From positions 62,001 to 126,000 of the forward strand of contig JARKIF010000089.1 of NCBI GenBank assembly GCA_029378245.1: a DNA stretch of 64,000 nucleotides, given 5' to 3'. Position numbers and translations under genes: made by a program. Below the pieces are notes generated by a model. That model was not told the DNA's origin and did no database searches. It was given only the letters and a program-made list of their open reading frames with translations. The stretch's first letter is position 1. Every line of letters starts with the position of its first letter. Shown here one piece after another: positions 53,042-64,000 of this stretch. This stretch comes from Roridomyces roridus (taxonomy: Eukaryota > Basidiomycota > Agaricomycetes > Agaricales > Mycenaceae).

Positions 53042-53365
53042 TACAAGCCACCAATTTGAATTTTCGCATCTTCTGGGCAGCGCTCGGGCTACACGTCCGT
53101 TGAGTACAGAGTTTACTACTCAATCCCAGTGGTACCGAATGACACGAGAAAAAATCCAGCACTCTCACCCGAGGTGACCGCTTGTTGCAGCAGGTGCTCG
53201 AGTGCAGCGATGATTGGCCTCAGTGTCCGTCTCGAGAGGTGAGCGTCTGGAGTGAGGAGTCTGACCGATGGTTGTTAGAAGTTGAATTTGCTGGCGTGAT
53301 GAATTGACAATCATGCTCTATGCCGGTGGGTATCTAGGAAATCGCATATCCGCCTCGCTCACCCT

Positions 53366-54191
53366 TCACTCGTCGCTCAACTCCAAAATCAACTCAATCT
53401 CTTTCCCGGTGGACGGCGGCAAGCCACCAGGCACATAATCCATGCTCACATACGCGCCAACGCCGCTCCCAACAATCGAAGGCACATAGTCCGTGCTGAT
53501 GCTGGGGCTCAAAGGAAGAGGCCCCTGCGCGCCGAGGAAGGCCCATCCGTAGGTGATGTAGTTCGTGCCGATCCATTCGAAAGTTTGAGTCGGGACGGGG
53601 GGAGTGCTAATGTCGCTGTGTGGAGTGGTGTGAGGATTCATTCCATGGCAGGTGAGAGAGGGAGGAAGGGACGGACGTACACGCAGGTTTGGAGGGAAAT
53701 GGTCGCGTTGGTCGCGTTGAGCGCGGAGATCGTGAGGCATGTTTGGACGTCTCCGTAGAGGGAGCTGGTGCAGATCAACGGGCTGCAATTGGACGAATCA
53801 ATCCATAGAAGAAAACGAAGGAGATGCATAGACGCACCCGTAAGTGGTCTGGGGATACGAATTGGGATTTGCTTGCCCACACGTCCATCCGTTGAACGCG
53901 TAATAGTCGGAACTGTAGCCAGCGTCCACGGCGATGATGCTGAGGATCGGATTTCCCGCGGCGTCAAAGGGACCAGCGTTATTGAACCCGAGGATGATGC
54001 TGGGGTTCGTGCCGCTGGCGTCGGCGCTTTCTTGGGAACCCCAGGCAAGGAGCTGGGCAGTGTTGATTTTAGCGGGAGTGAGAATGAGACGAAGAGTAGG
54101 GAGGACTCACGGCGCCGCCGTTGTCACCGCAATCCGCGTTCACGACAAGAAAAAGAGTGGAGAGGATAAGGGAGAGTGAGTAGGATAGCAT
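53366..54191 (-). CDS. Secreted protein of unknown family
   Basis: Four exons (54191-54111, 54052-53838, 53782-53681, 53615-53366) give 215 residues in consistent phases. The start MLSYSLSLILSTLFLVVNAD is a signal peptide. The mature part contains LLAWGSQESADASGTNPSII, GYSSDYYAFNGWTCGQANPN, TSSLYGDVQTCLTI, and PTQTFEWIGTNYITYGWAFL, and has a few Cys that could pair. I do not recognise a catalytic motif or a named domain. It is a small secreted protein of the type found in mushroom secretomes. The gene looks intact. Its promoter region faces the area around 54200-54430. Confidence 0.75.
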
Positions 54192-55159
54192 TGCGACTGT
54201 GGGGCGAATGTGTGAAGGGCGAGGGCGATTAGTCGACTTATATATCTGAGGTGGGACAAGGAGATTAAAAGAAGCCGCGTGGGCAATCGCGCGGTACAAT
54301 GGAGAATCACACGACGAAGCAAAGACGAAGCCACAGAGACCAAGTCAGACGAAACGCCGGATTTATTTTTAAACTCTCAGAGAAGGTGCCGTCGAGTGTT
54401 AGCCTGTGCTAGCAGGTGGAGCAAGATAAGGCTGCTACGATGATACAGTGGAGCGTTGGTTGGAGCGGATGCTTCTTCGTTGATCCCTGAGGTGTGGGGT
54501 GATGCGATCAGCGGATTGCCCAGGCATCTTGTAGAATTTGAAATGCTGAACGGCATGCCAGCCTCCAGGCTCCGGGCAAATGCCCGGCCCAGAACGACAC
54601 ATTCGGCATTGGCATCACCACCGCGATCCAGTCGAGACTTTGCGAAAGTTCAACAAACGGGAGCCAGTGTCAGTGCGTCATCAGCACCACGCCGATCAAA
54701 GTTCGAACTTCCTCGGTTCGAGTTTCACCGGGGAGGCATGTACCGACGCATGTATTAACCCAGTTGTATGTGGTGACGGTGGCAGCTCGGCACAACTGCA
54801 ACCATCACTCGGTGCCGAGCTGTGTTCTTTGCATTTGCTTTGCATACCCTCCATCTTCAGACTCAAGCGGAGGCTCGGAGCAAGAGAATTAGAGTGTTCC
54901 AGTACTTCACACCCACTCAAACATGGCTCACCAACCCTAATGCCACTCTGTTTTTCTTTCTTCGATAGTACAGACCGGATCAGTGCCGGCAATCAGTTGC
55001 GATGACTGTCACAATGCTGGCAGGTCAATTATTTGATGGAGGCGGCGATGTGGGGGCGCTTTTTAGACGACGGGGAGTCGAATGGGCGTTTGGATCGATT
55101 TGAGGGCGAAACGAATGACGCGTAGATTAGATTATTCAGTAGAAATTGTGCCATACAGT
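54192..55159. other. Intergenic
   Basis: This is the promoter side of the secreted-protein gene. Short open frames without domains; no gene called. Confidence 0.45.
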
Positions 55160-55519
55160 CACTGCGTTCAGAGGTCTTGTCGGCACATGTCGGCGCAGGC
55201 TTGCCCAACATGTGTCGAGCCACATGATGTCTGCCTGTCTTTAGCCTTGGCTAATGCATGTTAACACATCTTTATGTAGCACAAGGGCAAGAGGGAGTAG
55301 GGGCGACCCCGAGGAGCCAAAAATCTTCTGAAATCCTTGGCAACAGCTGACGTGGGAAGTGCTTTTGCTCCCGAGGTCCCTGTCAGGCATTGAGTCGGCC
55401 CATGTCGGCAATGCTGTGCATGTTTGATGTCCGCAGCACTGTTCCCATGGCTCGGCTAATGTCGGCCACGCATCGGCCATGTCAGAGCCAAGTTGCCGAC
55501 AAGACCTCTGAACGCAGTG
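55160..55519. mobile_element. CACTA-like MITE L (360 bp)
   Basis: A perfect 26-bp TIR starts CACTGCGTTCAGAGGTCTTG (then TCGGCA) and ends with its exact inverse. The target duplication is AGT (55157-55159, 55520-55522). CACTG ends plus a 3-bp TSD are the hallmark of CACTA-type elements. Short GTCGGC/CATGTCGG motifs repeat inside. It has no coding capacity. Confidence 0.9.
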
Positions 55520-55665
55520 AGTACTAGTGTGTGCCGGAGTGTGCCACGAAAACACAGGTCAATCTTTGCTATTACTCTAATGATGAATCCCCAGCCGAAC
55601 AGTGTCCATTAAATCTACTATGGCACGCAACGATTAGTAGCCTCCTCCGTACCGTACCAGCCCCG

Positions 55666-57017
55666 TCAAACATCTGTCATCGGAATAGCCGCCTTATCCC
55701 TCACACGCGGATGGATGAATCGTGGCGGCCAGATGACACAAAACAAACTCATGACGATCCACAGCGGCAGCGAATCGAGGGAGTAAAAGTATGCTTCGTG
55801 CGAGAATACCGGCCCGTGGAAGCTGCACAAATTCGCAGTTAATGTGCATGTTGAGTAGGTGCGGTACAAGAAGACCCACCCTCCAGCGAACTCGACGATA
55901 CGGAACCCGAATCGAATCTATGTGTCATCCAGGTGAGCCGGCAGATAGAAAAGGAGAGGAGGAGAATGGAAACGCACGGTAATTCCGATACAGGTCACAC
56001 AGATGGTGTAAAACAACACTCGCCAGTCTGCGCCGCCGACGAAGGACTTGCTCGTCGAAGTTGTGTTCCAAAGCTCTGGGAACTGCGACCGGCTGCCCGT
56101 TTTGAGTGAGTTTCTCGTCTCAAGCCAGGAGACAGACGACTGACATTCGGAGCGCAAACCTCACGAGCGTAAGCGCAAACAAGCCGAACGACGCGAGCTG
56201 CAGAACGAGTCCGATAATCACCACCTATACCGGAAGCTCTCGTCAACTAGTCCTCGATCACGAGTTTAGGAAACTCACCGTTTTCCCGATATTGGCAGTG
56301 CTGGGATTATTGGAGGCCGTCAAACCACCGCCGCCGCCTTGCAACAGGAATGTCGCGACGTCGCTCCAGACGAAGATTCGCACGATACGCGACGGCCGGA
56401 TGAACATGGTCTTTTCGACGACCTCGTCGTCGAAACTGGAAGCTAGTTCTGCGAGGAGGACGTAGTCGACCGCGACGAAAGCGCATGCTGTGGCGCACGC
56501 ATAAGTATCAATGCAGAGGTGAGATGGACGAGACGCACGCGAGAGGAGGATAAACTAAGTTTGGATTAGTTTGGTGCGAGGAACGGGAGGACGGGGAAAG
56601 AGACACACCAAGTCCATGATAGTGAAAACTCCCAGCGAGTTCGGTTGCGCGTGGACGGCAATTCGGAGGACGAACCCGATGGCCATGGAGGTCATGCCAA
56701 GCGTGAGCGTGAGCATGTAGCGTTGCCGCCCGTATTAAACCAGTCTACGACGGATGAGCGCTAGCCGAGACGAGACAGAGTGGGACGCACGTATCCAAAG
56801 GATGATCGCAGACAAAGAATACGCCGCGAGGGCGATGCCCGTGAGCGTATTCGAGGGGATGTAACCTGCACTGCACCATAGATCAGACATCAGGTACAGC
56901 GGAACAGACCGAGACGCACATAGACTTCGAGTCGGTGTTGTCATCCGCTCGGGTGGATGCGATCAACAGAGAGAGGAAGAAGAAAATGGCGCGTGAGAGG
57001 CGGTGGTTGCCTGGCAT
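55666..57017 (-). CDS. RTA1-like membrane protein (lipid-translocating exporter family)
   Basis: Minus-strand, several short exons. Exon 1 (57017-56920) encodes MPGNHRLSRAIFFFLSLLIA, a signal-anchor or signal peptide. Exon 2 (56870-56791) reads AGYIPSNTLTGIALAAYSLS. Then QRYMLTLTLGMTSMAIGFVL, RACAFVAVDYVLLAELASSF with EVVEKTMFIRPSRIVRIFVW, VATFLLQGGGGGLTASNNPS, VVIIGLVLQLASFGLFALTL, GGADWRVLFYTICVTCIGIT, and the last exon with IRFGFRIVEFAGGWVFL and HEAYFYSLDSLPLWIVMSLF. The GYxPS start, the QGGGGG loop and the R.xFR.xEF...E..FY.LD.LP end are the RTA1 signature of seven-helix proteins such as Rsb1/Rta1, implicated in sterol or lipid stress resistance. A splice joining exon 2 to QRYML could not be resolved without a stop, so an indel is possible there. 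Confidence 0.75.
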
Positions 57018-57797
57018 TGTGGGATGGGAAAAGGTGGCACATTCGTTGCACTACTAATAAAGGAAAGAAGGAGCTCGCGAGATTTCACTACACGGCGGTG
57101 GTGGTTATCTGGCATTGCGGGGCGGGAAATGGCGGTACGCATTGATCCCATTGATTTGAAAGCAAAGTACCTCGCGACATTTCACTGCGCAGCATCAAAA
57201 TGATCGCGTATATATGTCACTGAGCGCTCCCCTTTTAACAGCAGATCAAGTGATCCACCGGGCGCCTCGTGTTTTCCCGAATGGGCACTGTTGGAACAGT
57301 GGACGTTTTTACTCTCAACCGAGCTCAGGCTACTCTTCCGGAGTTGTATGTAAGTCATTTTCAAGGGACAGCTATCGTGCCGGACCTCGGTTTGTCCAAG
57401 GCTTGGCAGCATCAATCAAACTTGTCGATTGGATCAACTGCGGCGCCCTCACCGCCGGGTTCCGAGATCTGTTTTGATTTTCATCGAGTACTAGTGCCTC
57501 GCATGGGGTAAGTATTTGGCGGCGTAGCCGATTTCATGGACCATTCCAAGTCGCGCGCTGATGCCAGACAGAGTGGAAGGTCGCACGACCAAATTCAAAC
57601 ACAATTACAGTGCATGCATTGCATGCATGGGGAAGTAAATATTCGTAGGTGTACCTAGTAAAGAGCGTCGCATCTGTCAACATAAATACAGTTCAACGGT
57701 ACATATGTTCTACAGGTATGCACAACGGTCCAAGAAAACTGCAGAGTGAGCTTCCATGGTTCCCACCCACAACAACAACCAATCCGACTCCGGCTCC
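57018..57797. other. Intergenic
   Basis: A 40-bp direct repeat is visible near 57005-57040 and 57098-57132: GGTTGCCTGGCATTGTGGGA versus GGTTATCTGGCATTGCGGGG, followed in both by GGGAA-GG-GGCAC/TACGCATT. This gives a duplication of about 93 bp upstream of the RTA1-like gene. I see nothing else. Confidence 0.4.
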
Positions 57798-59410
57798 TTA
57801 TTCAGAGGTTTCATCACTGAAGATGTCCGAAGAGCCCGAGTGACTGGGCGGTTCATCCTCCTCTGCAACGGACGTGGCCTCCGTGGAGACCGACCCGGCT
57901 TCTGAGCCATCAGAGTCCGATTCCGAACTTTCATCGCATTCAGCGCTCGGTGTATCTGAGCCCTGTTCATCGCCGAACGACCCGATGCCAGCAAAAGTGA
58001 TTTGCAAGCCGCGGTGACGGGAGTGCAGATCCTCGATCTCTCTTCTGTACACCTCCGTGCAGTTTGCGACCGCGACTTCGAATTTGAGGACGTAGAGCCT
58101 CACGGTGGTGAGTTGTCTCGCACGCGAGCGCAAGATATCCCAGACGCTTGGCTCATATGGGCTGACCAAATCGATTTCGAGGCTGCGAAGCATCGGCAAG
58201 ATATCCATCGTATTGGGCGTGACCGGATGGTTGCGTGCCATACTTTCCAGCAAGTTGTCCATCTCGAGATCCTGGGGCCAGAAATCCAGAAACGAGGTCC
58301 AACGAAGCGTCAACCTTTGCAAGCTGCGGGTCGCCTCCAGCACTGCCAGGACACGACCCGCTTGCTCGACAAAATTGACTTGAACGAGGTGAAACTCCGT
58401 CAACTCGTAATTGGATCTCGTTTGGAATGCCAGTAACGCCTCATGGGGAAAGTCCCCGATGTCTTCGTTGGCCTCCATCGACATGGTCAGGATCACAAGC
58501 TGCGGTGCGCTGAGAGAGACGAAGGGCTCCGGGCTCAGATAGCGGTACGTTATATCCAGCTCACGAAGCCTTGCGAGATGCACAATCGCCTGTTGGACGC
58601 CAAGTTCGTTTCCGAAGTCAGACAACCACAACGTACAGGACTCCAGCTACATCCCATTGATTAGTAAAGAAAAGCCTTGGAGGATTGAAGTAACGAACGC
58701 ACCTGCGGACATAGGACCCAGAACCTCCTGGATTCGGTAGCCGAGATCCAAATGCACGTCACAGTCAGCCTCGTCAGAGTATCATACAGAGGCAGGCCGT
58801 TGACGAATGACCCGCGGTGAGCCGACCCGGCACGCGAGGTGCCCCCGACGAAGACAGACAAAACTGTCAGTCGCGGAACGTTGGCGAATGTCTGCGACAA
58901 TCCATGTAGCCGAATCCTGCCCCTTTCCTGGACTATGGCAGGCAGAATGATGCTGAGCTCGTTGAGATCGGGGAACAACAGCGGAGGTCCTTGCTGGAAA
59001 GTTGCCAGTGTGCTGGAGGAGAGGTGCAGGATGAGCGACTCCAGCCGGGATGCGTATCGGACAAAGAGCCGCCGTAGCCAGTACGCTGGTCCTGGCCCTG
59101 GTCCCACCGTGACGTGGCAGGAGATAAGGGGCGGCGCATACTCAAGGTAATACTCCAAGTGGTCGATGAGGGCTTCGAACCTGTCTCCATCCCAAACCTC
59201 CCGGGGAAGCGACACGAAGTAGTGCTTCCAGAAGCGTGGCTGGGAGTGAGCGGCGTTCCACCACCAAGGGCAGACTGACGAGAATATTTCGATCGCGGGG
59301 AGGACAAGGGTGGGAATGCGGATTGGGTTGGCTGCGGGATTGGGACACAGGGAGTCAAGTACTTCGAGCAGGATTTCGGTAGGAAGGGGAAACACTGTGG
59401 GGTGAGCCAT
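57798..59410 (-). CDS. F-box protein
   Basis: Two exons (59410-58703, 58646-57798) give 518 residues, phase 0 at the splice. The start MAHPTVFPLPTEILLEVLDS is the F-box core, followed by a Cys/Trp cluster (SVCPWWWNAAHSQPRFWKHY) that completes the motif. The rest has leucine-rich stretches typical of mushroom F-box proteins (RLESLILHLSSSTLA, VPRLTVLSVFVGG, RLRELDITYRYLS, RSLQRLTLRWTSFL, MLRSLEIDLVSPYE) and an acidic Ser/Glu-rich tail (SDSDGSEAGSVSTEATSVAE). An upstream in-frame ATG at 59461 is possible, but 59410 directly precedes the F-box. It probably acts as an SCF ubiquitin-ligase adaptor with an unknown target. The gene looks intact. Confidence 0.82.
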
Positions 59411-60041
59411 CTTGTCGCAGGTACCAGGGACTCGGACGAAGGGAGGCTGCCGGAGATCCAAGGCACTTGGACAGCAGTTTTATACACAAAGGACATACAG
59501 ATTCAGGACGGGATGGTTGCGAGGTTTCATGATGTACATCCAAGTATAATGCACCGGCCAAGAGGGAGGACAAAGAAGATGTGGGTCCATCGATCTTTCG
59601 GCTGGCCGCCGGGAAAAGACTTTAAGAAACAAAGGCCTTGTTCTTTTCTTTGTTGTTGGCCGAGAAACAAAGGACGGGAGTAAGCCTTGGCACCTCGCTA
59701 GGCAACCTTGATGTCGAGTATGTTGTGAAGCAACGAGTACAAGACATCGAGAGGAGATGATGGTCAGAAGCAAAGCCGTCGATCACTGCGCAAACTGGAC
59801 CAAACTGTCAAACTCCGACTCTTGTCCTCAAGTCAGTTTTCCGAGCGCGCTGACGGTAACGAGAGACAGAAAGGGTACGAGGCTCGAATTTTCATCGTAT
59901 GTCCAGAACGATACTGCCCGGAATCAACATTGAACTTCAAGATTATCATTCGTACCATCCAAGTATATGGTCACAGTTTTCCCCAGCCCGCGCGCAATGG
60001 TCCTGCTCCACCTTAATCCATGTTCCATCCGACGTCGTTAC
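59411..60041. other. Intergenic
   Basis: Promoter of the F-box gene and 3' flank of the MYND gene. Nothing else is seen. Confidence 0.5.
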
Positions 60042-61650
60042 TCAAGAAAGCCGATACGTATAATGCAAACTGAAATCTACCGTGTGTACGAGGCTCAGCT
60101 CCTGGTGTGAAAAGGAACGGCCGCACGCACCGTAATTCAAAATCTTCATGATCCTATTATCTTGCATGAGAATGTGGTTCATATTGACGAGATCAGGTCT
60201 CTGCAGCCTCGCTTGAGCGCACGCTGATTGGAACTCGTAGTCAGCCATTCTGGGAGGCTCGCCTCCCCCGCGAGCGGCTGGGCTAAACCCGGCAATGTCT
60301 CCGAGCTGCTTTAGCGTCCTGCATATCGACTTGTGCGGTTTGGTGGGGTGTCTCCACTGCGAGTCGTGCATCAATGAAATTGTGAAACACATACGAGGCA
60401 GAAAGGAACACACCTCGTGTAACTGGCAGTTCGACGAACAGTACACCACCCGTCGGCATCGACTGCATTGCTGATATTCACTCGCACTTTGGGCCAATTC
60501 GGAGGAAGCGCAGTCAGGATTGGAGCAGCTGCGTGCCATCACCCGCGCATTGGAGTACACTATATCCAAAGCCGTCTTGAGTGGCTTGGCGTTGCGATCC
60601 TCAATCGCCTCGGGGCGCTGGTCTTTACTCCCTTCGACGATCTCGTGGTGGTAGCGTGTCGTATCGTGCGGCAGCGCTAGCTTCTCGTGGACGGACCCGC
60701 CGTGTCTGTTCAGGATTGTCGTCCAGCTCGAGTCGTCGTCGAATTCGCTGCGCTCGTAGATCTCCCGAGTGACGCGCGTGATGGCGTCGAGCATCGGTTC
60801 GGCTTGGTCGTCGTAAAAGTACGCGGTGTTCACACCATCGACGATCGTTAGGAAGGAGAAGATCAAGTTCGATAGAACGACAATCGGGGTTTGTACCATT
60901 CCAGGTCGTGGGTAGATAGAGGAGGATTCGTCGTGGAGACGACGTCGCAAGTGTAGTTCAGAAGATGTACCATATTTCGGGGGTGGGTCGCTGAGTGGAG
61001 GAGCGCGGAAATGACGGCGAGCCCTGTGCCACCGCGCCGATGAGGTCTGGAATGACGGGTACTGGTCCAGCCAGCGGCAGATTTGAGTGACCGCCTCGAT
61101 GCGGTTCGTTCCAAAAATGTCCTCGCGGCTTCCGGGCCAGGAATCGCTTCGGCCGTCCATCATGAAGAAAACCTCGATTTGGAGTCCGAGAATCGTACCC
61201 AGTGCACGGAGGAGGGTATCCAAAGTGTCTGTTCGAGGGTGGAATGGGGCAGGGTATCGACCGGGTGACTCGGAATGGTCGCGCCAGTGCCAATCATGCG
61301 CCTCAGCGACGTATGCGTCCTGCATGTCGCAGGTGCATGTCGACATCTTGATCCCCAGGGCCGACATCTCCTCGCGTGTGCGATTGTGTCGGATGAGAGC
61401 CATGAAGGCGGTGAAAAGCTGCGGGTAGTGGTGCGCTACGTGGGATACTGACGCGTTTGGAGCTCGCTGGAAAGACGTTGGACTGTCGGCAGAGACTGGA
61501 GGAGGTGCGCCATTCTCGGATTCGGCAGATCCAGGTCTGCCAGCGAGGGAATGGACAAAGTAAGGTAGTATTTAGCACAATTTTCGGATCGGAGGCATCG
61601 AGAAGGGAATTGTAGACGTGCAGTGCAGCGGTCTCGAGCGAAGTCGTCAT
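60042..61650 (-). CDS. MYND zinc-finger protein, uncertain exon structure
   Basis: ATG 61650 (MTTSLETAALHVYNSLLDAS) likely starts exon 1. A long exon follows (HVAHHYPQLFTAFMALIRHN, EVFFMMDGRSDSWPGSREDI). The MYND finger lies near the end: CSNPDC, then CSRCRRVVYCSSNCQ, an intron of about 60 bp at 60360-60420, and W..PTKPHKSICRTLK, giving the C-x4-C ... C-x2-C ... C-x3-C ... H-x3-C pattern. In the middle (about 60900-61080) the best-looking protein sequence lies in another frame (GTGLAVISALLHSATHPRNM, VHLLNYTCDVV), with no acceptable splice linking it. Either a short intron is missed or the copy has indels. MYND proteins bind proline-rich partners; no specific role can be given. Confidence 0.6.
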
Positions 61651-61958
61651 GGTGGACAACAAAGAAGTGGTGTGTTATGAAATCGGTTTGTCCTTGATTG
61701 GTCCTCGGATCAAATCATTCTTCTGTCCTCCCGTCATCCAGCGACCGGAGAAATCGTATCGCTCATCGCCAGCGCCCACCCCAGGTTGGCATCGCCGCGA
61801 AGGTCCTTTCTTGACTCGAAGCACTTAGTACGCCAACCGCTCGCGCGGCACAGGCTCCATTAGCTTGGTACGTGGCAACCACCAGCTCACGTTGACGCAA
61901 GCCTCACTCCCTCCTCTCCTCCCTCCGTAGATCGATATTCGAATCCTGGGCAACCAAA
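61651..61958. other. Bidirectional promoter region
   Basis: This 308-bp spacer lies between the divergently transcribed MYND gene (-) and BRCT/F-box copy 3 (+). No other feature is visible. Confidence 0.5.
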
Positions 61959-64000
61959 ATGCCGGACGAGCAAATCTTTCGCGGCGTTCTGTACATGATT
62001 TCGCTCCCCCATCGTGACGCCTCCGCCAGTAGCCTTTGAAGCAACTCCTTGAGAAACACGGCGGGAAACAGGCGTCCGACTCCCGTGAGGGCGACGCGGA
62101 TCATTACCAGCGGCAGCGAGGCTCTGAGACAACGCTCGGTACGTTGTCCAGGTGTCATTGTAACGGTCAGTCCTACGTCCTTTCTTCATCCGCACGTGAG
62201 TAATGCGTGTCGCAGCCCGAGTGGGTGTACAACTCAGTCAAGACCGGGGTGAAACAGGCGTGATTGTCCTCTCCATGGATTGAATACTACTCTGAGGGCC
62301 ATCTTCTAGTGCTCGCTATTACTCCGCCGAACCCGAGTTGTTCTTTGCATCGATCGTCGTCGCCGCCGACTCTGAGGTGGGCTGTCAGCGATTTTCCAAG
62401 AATTCAATGACTGATAGCACAAGATTGAGCCCTCGTTGCGTAGACGAGTACCGACGCGCGGTCATGCAGCATGGCGGGCAATGGGTAGATACTCCTACCG
62501 ACGCCACGACGCACATCATCTCTCCTCAGTCTGTGCCCGGTGGGCCTGTCGTCATATCCGAGCAGCGTCTTCTTGACTCTATCACCCGCAAAGAACGGCT
62601 TCCATTCGCTATCGTAGACGGTCAGGAAGTCTCCGCAGCTCGCTGTTTTTGCGACGCTCTTCTTGCCGCACGCGCTGCTGCACCCATCACCGCTGCTGCG
62701 CCAACCACGATTGGTCTCGTGGATCTCAACCATCGGCCCCCGCTCCCCCATTTCCCGTACGAACTTCTCGCCAAAATATTCTTGATGACGAAAGAGATCG
62801 TTCTACGTGGGGCCTCCAACCTGTCCCTCTTCAACCTCACGCACGTTTGCAGCCGCTGGCGTTCTGTCGCTCACGACACCCCCCAACTTTGGACACACAT
62901 CCACATGCGCTTCCATTCCAAAAAAATCATATCACCACGATTGCTCAATATGGCGAATCAGTGGCGGGACCTCAGCGGCTCTCTACCAATCATGCTTCAG
63001 GTTATAGCGTCTACCCGCGAGGTCACCTTAACCCCGTCATCGATTGAGATCATCGAGAAACGCGGCACGCATCCGCTCCCTGCGCCTCCCCTCCCCGAGC
63101 CGCACTTCCATCCCCTCCTTCAACATCCGTCCGTGTCGTTTCTGCACTCGACAAGTTGACGCTCTTCGTCATCCCAAAGTCGATGACTATCTACAGACCC
63201 GAGTTCCTCGATTTTCGACCAAACGCGAGACGACTATTTCGAGGGGGATTGCCCACTGCCGATGTGGAATGACAAAGTGGGACGACGCGGCACATAGTCT
63301 TTGGCACATATCCCCAATGAACGGGTTCCGGGACGCGCCGCAGCTACGCAGTCTCACCATCGATGCAGAGATGTCCGGTTCTTTACAGCTCGTCCATGCT
63401 TGACCTTGTTGCGTGGAACCAGCTCACAGACATTGATCTGCGGGCTGTCTCCATCCCAGTCTTCGATATTCCAGATTTGCTTCCCAATTCACGAGTGCCG
63501 TGCGGCTTGCACTCCGCGTGGACGGTTGCAGCGAGCCGTCCGTGCCTCCGATGGCTCAAGTCACGCTCCCTCTGACAAAACTTTATTTTGAAACCGCCGA
63601 CGATTTGTTTGATCGTTTCAGTGCTGCCTCTTTCCTCGATGTCATCGTCCTCCCCGACCTCGAATCGCTCGAAATGAGGACACAGTCCGCTCGGGACGAT
63701 GGAGAAGAAACCGGCCTCATTGATCTTTATCCGGCCTCCGCGTTCGAGCTCCAGCACCTCACCCTCCACTCGTTCGCCCCTCTCATTTGCTAATTTTTCG
63801 CCCTTGCTGCGGGAAATGTCCTCTCTCACCTCGTTGGAACTGGTTGAATGCATCACCGTGGATGACGATCTGATGACCTTCCTCATCTTCGACGCACACG
63901 ACGCAGAGCCTGTAATGCCCGCTTTGGAGGTCCTCAAACTCCGCGGACTCTCGCCCCGGTTTTCAGAATCCGTCATGATGCAGATGGTCGAGTCCCGCTG
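61959..64000 (+). pseudogene. Tandem BRCT + F-box + LRR gene (copy 3), frameshifted, partial
   Basis: ATG 61959 starts IFRGVLYMISL. A frame break follows at SSL-stop, where LKQLLEKHGGKQA is in another frame and ATRIITSGSEALR back in the first. Exon 2 starts near 62217 (PEWVYNSVKTG) and exon 3 gives ARYYSAEPELFFASIVVAAD. The next exon has LSPRCVDEYRRAVMQHGGQW, TTHIISPQ, and ISEQRLLDSITRKERLP, then the F-box (LPHFPYELLAKIFLMTKE, LTHVCSRWRSVAHDTPQLW). The LRR region needs at least three more frame changes (near 63130, 63480 and 63782), with LTKLYFETADDLF, LPDLESLEMRT, and MSSLTSLELVE matching copy 1. It runs off the window at 64000. It is a decayed paralogue of the genes at 37-46 and 47-48.5 kb. 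Confidence 0.78.

Overview
The window looks like a chromosomal segment from an agaricomycete (mushroom-forming basidiomycete). Host genes are cut by many GT-AG introns of about 45-60 bp, and several encode families typical of this group: DUF6534 membrane proteins, a coiled-coil protein with a DUF6697-like end, a DUF3455 secreted protein, an AIM9-type phosphotransferase, an RTA1-like membrane protein, and F-box and MYND proteins. A Mycena-like, transposon-rich genome is plausible, but I cannot name the species from sequence alone. All family names come from motif recognition by eye, without database searches.

Layout. 1-5.5 kb: a poor region, then a mucin-like single-pass membrane protein (+) and a DUF3455 secreted protein (-). 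6.1-13.7 kb: a decayed DIRS-like (tyrosine-recombinase) retrotransposon whose pol is cut by an unidentified block and by a hAT-like element, with a second hAT-like element just 3' of it. 14.6-18.65 kb: an intact AIM9-type gene followed by a broken tandem paralogue. 18.65-about 26.9 kb: a Copia element carrying four further transposons and frameshifts. 28.65-29.84 kb: a protein kinase. 30.2-31.4 kb: two short TIR elements. 32.1-36.2 kb: a DUF6534 gene whose third exon is split by a 2.85-kb transposon. 37.3-46.0 kb: a BRCT/F-box/leucine-rich gene split by a 6.5-kb Copia element that has apparently identical LTRs and a solo LTR inside its 5' LTR. 47-48.5 kb: a truncated paralogue with a TIR element in an intron. 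49.7-53.0 kb: the coiled-coil/DUF6697-like gene. 53.4-61.7 kb: genes for a secreted protein, an RTA1-like protein, an F-box protein and a MYND protein, all on the minus strand. 62-64 kb: a third BRCT/F-box/LRR copy, frameshifted and running off the window.

The main result is a dense record of transposition read from target-site duplications (TSDs). Five elements have hAT-like TIRs (TAGGG, TAGTG or CAGTG starts) and 8-bp TSDs. Four have TIRs ending in GGAAA and restore the host reading frame when a 2-bp TSD is removed. Two have CACTG ends. Several insertions split recognisable host or transposon exons, so their boundaries can be checked to the base. The most unusual host feature is a family of three tandem-BRCT + F-box + LRR genes, every copy of which is broken here by a different mechanism. 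Unannotated gaps are described in their own entries.
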